64,000 nucleotides of DNA, taken from positions 6,560-70,559 of the forward strand of contig JBJXDY010000058.1 in NCBI GenBank assembly GCA_046154965.1, written 5' to 3'. Made by a program: the position numbers and the translations under genes. Shown in pieces: positions 7,855 through 14,706 of this stretch. Below the pieces are notes generated by a model, which was given only the letters and a program-made list of their open reading frames with translations, ran no database searches and was not told where the DNA came from. The number at the start of each line of letters is the position of its first letter. The first letter of the stretch is position 1. Source of the stretch: DATKFM01 sp046154965 (lineage in GTDB: Bacteria; Pseudomonadota; Alphaproteobacteria; Dongiales; Dongiaceae).

Positions 7855-8763
7855 CTATGGTGTCGGTGGCAACCCTTCAGATAAGCCCGCCTCAGCCAGG
7901 GCATCTCTAACCTTAGAGTCGCTATCGGCCTGTGCTCCGGCGGCAATTACATCGCCGCTTGCCTGAACATCCGCGGAGGCGAACGACGCGGCATCCGCCA
8001 CGGCAATGTCGCTGCCGGCACTTACCGAAGTTGAGGATTGCGCTTCGCTCTCACCAATTGCCGAGGTATCGGCTCCGGTTAGCGTGGCAGCCGCCGTTGC
8101 ACCGGCAAGCGCACTGCCGCCGGTCGCATCGGCTGACGTTGCCGCTTCAGCCGAAGCAGCTGTCGTTGTCGACGGCGCCTCTGTCTCATCCGAAATGTCG
8201 ACAACCGTTTTCGTCTTCGACCGCGCGTCCGATTTGGCGATGGTCGGTGCGCCCGCACCTTCTGTGTGTGCGATCGTTCTTGTTTTTGTCCGCGTATTGG
8301 TGGTCAAAGTCGCAACTGTCCCATGGTGACTGTAGGTGATTTTGGACTTGGCGGTCGCCACCGCGACCGACCGCACGGTCGTTTCGTCATCTATCTCGGC
8401 AACCGAAACTGATTTCGCCTTGGCGGCGGATTTCGACGGACCCCCGCTGTTGCCACTCGCGGCAACATCGCTGCCGTCGTCACCCGTGTCCCCGGTTTGG
8501 CTTTCACCGGTCTTCGTGTCGCCGGCCTTGCTGTTGCCGTTTCCGCTGTCGGCACCGGCGCTATTGCCGTTGCCATGACCATTGCTCTTGCCGGCCCAGG
8601 CGCTTTGACCCTCCAGCCGGAAGCTATCCGGGTCGAAATGGACCGGCAGCAGCGCGAGAAGGGCTGCCAGAGCGGCGGTAGTTGTCAGCCACATCAGGCG
8701 AGACCGCCATTGCGGCTCACGACCTCGAGGGTGAGTTGCTATCTTGCGTAAGGTCCGGATCAT
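7855..8763 (-). CDS. Secreted low-complexity Ala/Ser/Thr/Asp-rich protein, unknown function
   Basis: A 302-residue product I do not recognise. A basic N-terminus is followed by a hydrophobic segment (about residues 24-41) and a plausible signal-peptidase site after QSAWA. The mature part starts with a Gly/Asn/Ser-rich run and continues as a compositionally biased Ala/Thr/Ser/Asp sequence with few aromatic residues and no cysteine after the signal. It is probably disordered or extended and exported to periplasm or surface. The ATG at 8763 follows AGGGGAG. Neighbours are meaB and a meaB fragment, which say little about its job. Confidence 0.6.
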   Translation of the reverse strand: MIRTLRKIATHPRGREPQWRSRLMWLTTTAALAALLALLPVHFDPDSFRLEGQSAWAGKSNGHGNGNSAGADSGNGNSKAGDTKTGESQTGDTGDDGSDVAASGNSGGPSKSAAKAKSVSVAEIDDETTVRSVAVATAKSKITYSHHGTVATLTTNTRTKTRTIAHTEGAGAPTIAKSDARSKTKTVVDISDETEAPSTTTAASAEAATSADATGGSALAGATAAATLTGADTSAIGESEAQSSTSVSAGSDIAVADAASFASADVQASGDVIAAGAQADSDSKVRDALAEAGLSEGLPPTP

Positions 8764-8917
8764 CGAGGGCTCCCCTGATTTCTGGCCAATGCCGCGGTAG
8801 AGCGACATGCCGCCGCTGGATACACTGCAACAACGTGGGGCGACACGTATCTGTTCTCTGTATGACACAAAGCAACCACGTTTCGGTGTCTGTGTTTCCT
8901 CAAAGGCTTAGTGCAAT

Positions 8918-9040
8918 TCAGGCCTGCCGATCACAAAATTGTCTCAGTGAACCAGACTGGATCAGCGCCCGCCGGTCGCCGCCGATGATCGCGTCAGCCA
9001 GCCCTTTGCCTTTCGATTCGGCCTCCGGCCGCTTGGTCAT
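8918..9040 (-). pseudogene. Truncated second meaB copy (5' remnant)
   Basis: A 40-codon frame starts MTKRPEAES and runs into AIIGGDRRAL, matching the start of intact meaB (MTKR then AIIGGDRRAL). A 23-base stretch (about 8969-8991) is identical to meaB DNA. Similarity stops abruptly after RRAL at 8963; the remaining codons to the TGA at 8918 are unrelated. It is a 5' fragment left by duplication or recombination. It lies in the 357-base gap 8764-9120, where I see no other gene. Confidence 0.7.
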
Positions 9041-9120
9041 GTCGGGTGTTTGCCCATCGCCAGTGGACTTTCCGGATCGCCCCGCCGGGCAATGTGGAAT
9101 CGGCTCAAGGACTCAGCCGC

Positions 9121-9693
9121 TCAATCATTGTCGACCACGGTCCCCGCCCCGGCCCCCGTACGGCGCGAGACATCGCTGGCGGGCACATAGGTGCGGCGCG
9201 CAAAGTTGTCGATACCCCTCCAGTTATCATCGTCGACAGTGACGCCCGGCGGCGGCGCTATTTCCGCGCCGTCCCGGCTCGGTTGCGACCTGCGGCGGCA
9301 GGTTAACCTGGCGACAGCCGGCGCCGTCAGTTCGCCGCCCTCCAGCGCATATCCGGCGGGCACGGCAAATGCGGCAAAGATGATCGGAAACGCCATGGGC
9401 CCGCCTTCCATCCGATCGGGCGCGAAATCTCGCAGGGTGACGCCGGCGATCAGCGGGCAGAGTATGCCGCCCGGCGCGGCCCATACTCCTTCGGGCGATG
9501 CGGGTGCGATTGCCTCATAAGCGCTGCGGTCGAATCTTGCGCACAGACCGAGGAACGCAGGCACAGCCGCGAATTCACGACAGGACAGCCAGCGCGCCGC
9601 TTTGCCGGCCTCCTCGGCCAAGCCCCAGCCATAACCGGCGCCACGCACCGCTTTGCGAACCTGCAGATCGATCTCGTTCAATGAGCAGAGCAT
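9121..9693 (-). CDS. DUF3726 family protein
   Basis: A 190-residue protein that opens with SLNEIDLQVRKAVRGAGYGW, the typical start of DUF3726. The family has no assigned biochemical function that I know of. The start overlaps the 3' end of the upstream 558-residue gene by 16 bases, so the two are translationally coupled. It is the last gene of the operon dipeptidase-like, unknown, DUF3726. The operon is divergent from the TmpA/TmpB-like pair, suggesting a role in handling a nitrogenous or betaine-like compound. This role is inference only. Confidence 0.7.
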   Translation of the reverse strand: MLCSLNEIDLQVRKAVRGAGYGWGLAEEAGKAARWLSCREFAAVPAFLGLCARFDRSAYEAIAPASPEGVWAAPGGILCPLIAGVTLRDFAPDRMEGGPMAFPIIFAAFAVPAGYALEGGELTAPAVARLTCRRRSQPSRDGAEIAPPPGVTVDDDNWRGIDNFARRTYVPASDVSRRTGAGAGTVVDND

Positions 9694-11354
9694 GGCGGAA
9701 ACAACCAGTCGTCGGCATCCGCAAGCCCGAGTTCATCGGGATAAGGCGCGTCCTGGTACATGTTGATGCGCAGCCAGCGATCGGACTTCGGATCGAAGCG
9801 GATGGCGCCGAAAAAGGCCAGCTTGCAGCGCAGGAGATCGATGGGAATGAATCCGTCACCCACAAGATTCTCCCGCACTTCGCCATATATGCGTCCGGCG
9901 CTCTGCTGCACGCGCCGGACGGTGTGACGGCGTTCGGGATGCCTGAGAAGGAAGGCAGCGATGGGCGTATCCCTTCCTTGCTGAGCCAGTTCCGCCGCCA
10001 GCGCAGCGGCATCCCGCGCCACCGCCAGCGGCTGCTCCAGGTCACCGCCCGGCTCCTCGAAGCGCATGCCCAGGCGTGGCTCGAGCTTTTCGATCGAGGT
10101 GTACCAGAAGCGCGCATTGGCGTGCGGATGGCGAAAATCGGTGCCGAGCGCCCAGGCGTAGTTGCGACGCAGAAGATCGAGCAAGGCGCCGGCCGTCATC
10201 TTGCCGTCGATCGCGAAGCACCGCTCCTCGTCCTCCGCCATGCTGTCGGCGAGATCGTCGACAAGATCGCCGTGAATCTCCAGCAACAGGCTCACCAGAA
10301 GCTCCTGGCCTTCAAGGCTCAAGGATTGTTCGGCCCAGCAATAGAGCCCGTCCCACGGCCGTGGCGACTCCAGCCATCCGGCATCGATCATCGAGGCGAC
10401 TTGCTGCAGATCGCGGGTCAGATCGGCGATACGTGCCGCTTGCCGGCGATCCCCGGTGATCCAGGATGCAACTGCGGCGCGCGCACGGGCGAGCAGACGG
10501 CCGAAACGCTCCCGCGTTGCCTCCGATGACAGCGCGAGGCCGCGCACCCTCGCCAGCGCGGTCTCCCGGGCCAGAATCCAGCGGTGGAAAAGTGCCGGAT
10601 GATTGACAACGAATGGGCCGAGGCCGAGGCCCGTCGAATTGCCGATACCGAGTCGGCGGCGAAGTTGGCGATCGAGCGCAATCGCGGTCGTCGGCGAAAT
10701 GATGCGGGCCATTTCCTGCACCAGATCGGCGCAGAACTGGCGCACCAGCCAGACAGCCAGCATCTCGGCGCGGAACGGGCCGGCGAACTCGGGGCGGCTG
10801 GCGATTCGATCGCGATCGGCAATGCCGAACTTGCCGTTGCCATAGACCGCCGTCGTGCGCATGAGATAGCCGACCCTGGCGATGTCACCGGCGTCGGGTT
10901 GCCGGCCGGCAGCAAGCGCGGCGACCACCTGCTCGAACAGGCGCACGCTCCGGTTGGCGCGCAGCAGCACCAACTCGCTGGGCCGGTAGCGACCGGCCTC
11001 CTGCTTTGGAACATTTGCAGACAGCCGTTGGATGTCGGCGGTCGACGGCTCGCCGTCGAACAATGCGAAGGTGGCATCCCAGGCCTCCGCGATGACGCGG
11101 TCGGTGCGAAGCGTGGGATCGAGGTCGTGGCCAAAACAGACAAGCGTATAAACGCGCTGTGCAGAGAATGCGCGGTACAGGGCGACGCCCATGCCGCGTC
11201 CGTCGATGCGCCAGAGCGGCCGGTCGAACCGCCAGTCCTCGGTGCGCAGGCGGCGCAGCAGCGCCCGGGTGAAACTAAGCCGGGTCTGATGAAACGCGCC
11301 AAGGCGCTGGAGCCGCATCACCTGATCCGGCGGGCGCAGGGGTACAGCGTTCAT
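9678..11354 (-). CDS. Conserved-looking 558-residue protein of unknown function
   Basis: I do not recognise this family. It is Arg- and Leu-rich, without signal peptide or membrane segments, and looks mostly helical. Points that may be informative are a VCFGHDLDP segment near residue 90, YGNGKFGIADRDRI near 170 and FRHPHANARFWYTS in the C-terminal third. I place the start at the ATG at 11354 because it overlaps the stop of the dipeptidase-like gene as ATGA; an upstream in-frame start would overlap that gene by a further 60 bases. The 3' end overlaps the DUF3726 gene by 16 bases. Tight coupling on both sides implies that the three proteins act together. Confidence 0.65.
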   Translation of the reverse strand: MNAVPLRPPDQVMRLQRLGAFHQTRLSFTRALLRRLRTEDWRFDRPLWRIDGRGMGVALYRAFSAQRVYTLVCFGHDLDPTLRTDRVIAEAWDATFALFDGEPSTADIQRLSANVPKQEAGRYRPSELVLLRANRSVRLFEQVVAALAAGRQPDAGDIARVGYLMRTTAVYGNGKFGIADRDRIASRPEFAGPFRAEMLAVWLVRQFCADLVQEMARIISPTTAIALDRQLRRRLGIGNSTGLGLGPFVVNHPALFHRWILARETALARVRGLALSSEATRERFGRLLARARAAVASWITGDRRQAARIADLTRDLQQVASMIDAGWLESPRPWDGLYCWAEQSLSLEGQELLVSLLLEIHGDLVDDLADSMAEDEERCFAIDGKMTAGALLDLLRRNYAWALGTDFRHPHANARFWYTSIEKLEPRLGMRFEEPGGDLEQPLAVARDAAALAAELAQQGRDTPIAAFLLRHPERRHTVRRVQQSAGRIYGEVRENLVGDGFIPIDLLRCKLAFFGAIRFDPKSDRWLRINMYQDAPYPDELGLADADDWLFPPCSAH

Positions 11355-12301
11355 GGCGGCCCGAAAGACGCGGCAAAGAAGCGCAGCCAATTGCCGCCAA
11401 GGATCTTGCCGCAATCCTCCGCCGAGAAGCCGACTGCGCGCAGCCCGGTTTGCAGGTTGGCGAAGCCGCTATTGTCCTTGAACCAGGGCGGCGGCGGCGG
11501 AAAGGATGCGCCACCGGTTTGCTTCGTCCAGCGGCCGCTGCGCATCCATTCGACAACGGAGTCGGGTTGATCCTGAGTCAGGTCCGACCCGATGCCGATG
11601 CGATCGACGCCCATCAGGTCCGCGGTGCGCGCGGCCATGGCGCAGAAATCCGCCAGCGTGCAAGCCGCACCGCCTTTGAGATGATGGGTGTATAGACTGA
11701 AACCGAGCATGCCGCCGGACGCCGCCAGCGCGCGCAACAGATCGTCGGACTTGTTGCGTGCCACCGGATGCCATGCAAGAGGATTGGCATGGGTAATCGC
11801 GATCGGACGGGCCGACAGGTCAATCGCTTCTCGCGTCGAGCGCTCGCCGGAATGGGACATGTCGATGACCAGCCCGACGCGATTCATCTCCCTGATCACT
11901 TCGCGGCCCATGCGGGTGATGCCGCGATCTTCCGGCTCGTAGCAACCGGACGCCAGAAGGCTCTGGTTGTTGTAGGAGAGCTGCATGAAGCGCACGCCAA
12001 GCCCATGCCAGATCTCCACCAGCCCGATATCGTCTTCGATCGGCGAACAGTTCTGAAAGCCGTAGAAGACCGCCGTACGGCCTTCGGCCTCGGCGCGCCG
12101 GACGTCGTCGGCCGAGCGGCCGTGGAAGATCAGGTCGGGATGGCGTTCGAAGCGGCGGTTCCAGCGCTCGATCTCGCCGATCGTCTCGCGCAATGTCTCG
12201 TGATAGCAGATGGTGACATGGACGGCCGTGACCCCCGCGGCCCGCATCTGGCGGAATATCGCTTCCGACCAATTGCAATATTGCAGGCCATCGATGATCA
12301 T
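11351..12301 (-). CDS. M19 (membrane/renal) dipeptidase-like protein lacking the N-terminal HxD
   Basis: A 316-residue TIM-barrel metallohydrolase of the M19 family. Metal-site histidines are visible in IDMSHSGERST and AITHANP, and the late aspartate in GIGSDLTQD. However, the first ligand pair (His-x-Asp in DGHND of classical members) is replaced by DGLQYCNWS. It therefore belongs to a divergent branch that may bind metal differently or not cleave dipeptides. It is first in an operon with the 558-residue and DUF3726 genes (ATGA overlap). Its start is only 46 bases from that of the divergent TmpA-like gene, so a shared promoter region is likely. Confidence 0.8.
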   Translation of the reverse strand: MIIDGLQYCNWSEAIFRQMRAAGVTAVHVTICYHETLRETIGEIERWNRRFERHPDLIFHGRSADDVRRAEAEGRTAVFYGFQNCSPIEDDIGLVEIWHGLGVRFMQLSYNNQSLLASGCYEPEDRGITRMGREVIREMNRVGLVIDMSHSGERSTREAIDLSARPIAITHANPLAWHPVARNKSDDLLRALAASGGMLGFSLYTHHLKGGAACTLADFCAMAARTADLMGVDRIGIGSDLTQDQPDSVVEWMRSGRWTKQTGGASFPPPPPWFKDNSGFANLQTGLRAVGFSAEDCGKILGGNWLRFFAASFGPP

Positions 12302-12347
12302 GGGAATTCCGAAGCAGCCGCGATTTCTTGTCGATTATGTGGGTCCG

Positions 12348-13511
12348 ATGACAACACGACTTCAGCCGCAACCGCAAGCCCAGGACACCGCCATCGCCGC
12401 GCTCAATCACAGCGAGGGCGAATTGGTGGTGAATTGGGCCGATGGCCGGCAGAGTCGCTTCGCCGCCATCTGGCTGCTCGACAACCGCCCTGACGGACGC
12501 CACGGCCCGCTGGGCCAGCGGCTCTTCGACATCGCCGAATTGCCGGAGGAGCCGCGGATCGCTGCCGCCGCGCTGACCGAGAGCGGCGATGTCGCCGTGA
12601 CCCTGGCGCCGGCGAATGCGGCGCTGATTTATGGCGCCGGCTGGCTGCGCGCGCATGCGCTGGACCCGGCGTCGCGGGCCGAGCGCCGCCATCCGCCGCA
12701 ACTCTGGGACAAGTCCCTGGCACAACGTCTGCCCGCCGCCAGCTACCGCGACGTCGCGACGAACGACCGGGCGCTGGCCGGCTGGCTCGCCGATGTGCGC
12801 GACCATGGCTTCTCGCTGCTGACCGACGCGCCGACAGAGCCCGGCACGGTGCTGCAGGTCATCTCGCTGTTCGGCTATGTACGGGAGACCAACTACGGCA
12901 AGCTCTTTGATGTGGTGTCAGTCGAGCAGCCAACCAACCTGGCGTTCACCGGCCTGGCGCTGGGCAACCACACCGATAATCCCTATCGCGACCCCGTGCC
13001 GCAACTGCAGCTTCTGCATTGCCTGGCGCAGGCCAGCGAGGGAGGCGAGTCCGTGGTGGTCGACGGCTTCAATGCCGCGGAACGCCTGCGCCGCGAATCG
13101 TCCGAGGACTTCGAACTGCTGACCCGCCACGCCGTGCCGTTCCGCTATGTCGAAGACGCCGACGGCGGCCGTCAGGTGGATTTGCAGGCGAAATCGCCGC
13201 TGATCGAACTGGACAGCGAGGGCGCGCTCTATGCCGTGCGCTACAACAACCGCTCCGCTGCCCCGCTGGACCTGCCGGAAGAGCTGGTGATCCCTTACTA
13301 CCGCGCCTATCGCCGTTTCGGCCGGCTGCTGCACGATCCCCAGGCCACCGCCGGGTTCCGGCTCAGGGCCGGCGACCTCTTCATCGTCGATAACCGCCGG
13401 GTGCTCCATGGCCGCCGTGGCTTTGGCAGCGGACGCCGTCATCTCCAGGGCGCCTATGCCGACAAGGACAGCCTGCTGAGCAAGCTGCGGGCGCTTGAGG
13501 CGCAGCTTTGA
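12348..13511 (+). CDS. tmpA: 2-oxoglutarate/Fe(II) dioxygenase, TmpA/gamma-butyrobetaine hydroxylase family
   Basis: A 387-residue TauD/BBOX-type oxygenase. It has an N-terminal DUF971-like domain (about residues 20-105) and a C-terminal jelly-roll with iron ligands H208 and D210 in NHTDNPY and H354 in VLHGRRGF; an Arg for 2-oxoglutarate follows (RRHLQGAY). The zinc-binding cysteines of classical BBOX N-domains are not seen (WLLDNRPDGRH). The next gene, overlapping by 4 bases, is an HD diiron oxygenase. That gene pair is the hallmark of TmpA/TmpB, in which TmpA hydroxylates 2-trimethylaminoethylphosphonate at C1. Gamma-butyrobetaine hydroxylase is the main alternative. The ATG at 12348 fits the family; an ATG at 12300 is possible. 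Confidence 0.72.
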   Translation: MTTRLQPQPQAQDTAIAALNHSEGELVVNWADGRQSRFAAIWLLDNRPDGRHGPLGQRLFDIAELPEEPRIAAAALTESGDVAVTLAPANAALIYGAGWLRAHALDPASRAERRHPPQLWDKSLAQRLPAASYRDVATNDRALAGWLADVRDHGFSLLTDAPTEPGTVLQVISLFGYVRETNYGKLFDVVSVEQPTNLAFTGLALGNHTDNPYRDPVPQLQLLHCLAQASEGGESVVVDGFNAAERLRRESSEDFELLTRHAVPFRYVEDADGGRQVDLQAKSPLIELDSEGALYAVRYNNRSAAPLDLPEELVIPYYRAYRRFGRLLHDPQATAGFRLRAGDLFIVDNRRVLHGRRGFGSGRRHLQGAYADKDSLLSKLRALEAQL

Positions 13512-14041
13512 CCGGCGTCGTCACCGAGATCGAGACGCTGTTTGCCGAACATGGCGACAAATCCTATGGCGAGGGGGTGACGATGCTGGCCCATATGCTG
13601 CAGGCGGCGGCACTGGCGGAGTCCCAGGGCGCCGATGAGGCGCTTATCATCGCGGCACTGCTCCACGATGTCGGGCATTTCCTGCAGCCGACCGATGACA
13701 GCTTCGGCTATCACAAGCATGACCGCTCCGGCGGCGACTGGCTGGCCAAGCGTTTCCCGCAGGAGGTCAGCGAGCCGGTGCGACTGCATGTGACGGCCAA
13801 GCGCTATCTCTGCGCGGTGGAGAGGGATTACTTCGACAAGCTGTCCGCTGCCTCCGTCTACACGCTGTCGCAGCAGGGCGGGCCGATGTCGGATGCCGAG
13901 GTCCGCGCCTTCGCCGCCTCGCCGCATCTGGAGTCCGCCGTGTGCCTGCGCCGCTGGGACGACAGCGGCAAGGTCACCGGCGTCACCGTCCGCGACCTCG
14001 CCTACTACCGGGCCATGCTGGGGCGATTCGCCAGGATTTAG
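13508..14041 (+). CDS. tmpB: HD-domain mixed-valence diiron oxygenase, TmpB/PhnZ-like
   Basis: A 177-residue HD protein. The full ligand set expected of PhnZ/TmpB oxygenases is visible: H29, H53-D54 in LLHDVGH, H71, H94 in RLHVTAKRYL, and D151 in RRWDD. Upstream Tyr20 and Glu22 in SYGEGVT correspond to the region that contacts the iron and substrate in PhnZ. TmpB cleaves the C-P bond of the hydroxylated phosphonate to give glycine betaine and phosphate. It starts at TTG within TTGA, overlapping the tmpA-like stop, with GAGGCG upstream. Residues were matched by eye, so the exact substrate (choline-type versus aminoethyl-phosphonate) remains inferred. Confidence 0.72.
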   Translation: MTGVVTEIETLFAEHGDKSYGEGVTMLAHMLQAAALAESQGADEALIIAALLHDVGHFLQPTDDSFGYHKHDRSGGDWLAKRFPQEVSEPVRLHVTAKRYLCAVERDYFDKLSAASVYTLSQQGGPMSDAEVRAFAASPHLESAVCLRRWDDSGKVTGVTVRDLAYYRAMLGRFARI

Positions 14042-14123
14042 CGGCAACCTTGGCCGCAGAATTGTGTTCTAATGGCTGCCGCCAATTTCGCGCGGTTCAA
14101 AATCGAAACTTCAGGAGCAACCC

Positions 14124-14702
14124 GTGGCCAAGCCGATCCAAAGTCTCGTTCCCATGCTGTCAGCCTTGTTGTTGACGGCGTGCTCCGGCGGCGAGCAGGC
14201 AGAACAGGCGCCGAGCGAGGAGGCAAAAATCGCCGATCCCCGCTTTGTGCAGGTCTGCGGCCCGGTCAGCGACACGGCGTTCTGCGGCGTGCGCATCGGC
14301 ATGACGCTGGCCGAGGCAAGAGCGGCGTTTCCCGAGCCTTTGGAGTCGTTTGGCGGCGACGCGGCAGGTCAGAGCCTCGAATGCGCCATAGTCTATCCCG
14401 AGGGCCGGCCGGAGCAGTTCACCTACATGCTGATCAATGACCGGGTGGCGCGCGTCGATATCCTGATCGATGGCTATCTGACGGACAAAGGCGCGCGGGT
14501 CGGCTGGTACGAGGACGATGTCCTCCGGGTTTACGGCGACCGCGCAAAGGTGTTTCCGAACAAGTATGACAACACGAAGCGCGACATCGTCGTCGACACG
14601 CGGTTCAACTACCAGATTATCTTCGAGACCGACGGCAAGAAGGTCCTGAAGTACCGCGCCGGCGTCCTGCCCGGCGTGGGCTTTGTCGAGGGTTGCGGCT
14701 AG
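14124..14702 (+). CDS. Lipoprotein of unknown function
   Basis: A 192-residue lipoprotein with lipobox LLTAC at about residues 16-20 and a mature N-terminus CSGGEQAEQAP. The central part FCGVRIGMTLAEARAAF recalls small envelope domains of the BamE/OmlA type, but I cannot assign it to that family. GTG start behind AGGAG. It ends 4 bases before the convergent Atm1-type gene stop. Secretion to the periplasmic face of inner or outer membrane is expected. Confidence 0.65.
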   Translation: MAKPIQSLVPMLSALLLTACSGGEQAEQAPSEEAKIADPRFVQVCGPVSDTAFCGVRIGMTLAEARAAFPEPLESFGGDAAGQSLECAIVYPEGRPEQFTYMLINDRVARVDILIDGYLTDKGARVGWYEDDVLRVYGDRAKVFPNKYDNTKRDIVVDTRFNYQIIFETDGKKVLKYRAGVLPGVGFVEGCG

Positions 14703-14706
14703 GCGC

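Noticed and set aside
8918..8968. TGATCC on the minus strand within the meaB remnant
   Set aside because: After 18 bases the sequence is AATTTT without TA, and no gene start follows.
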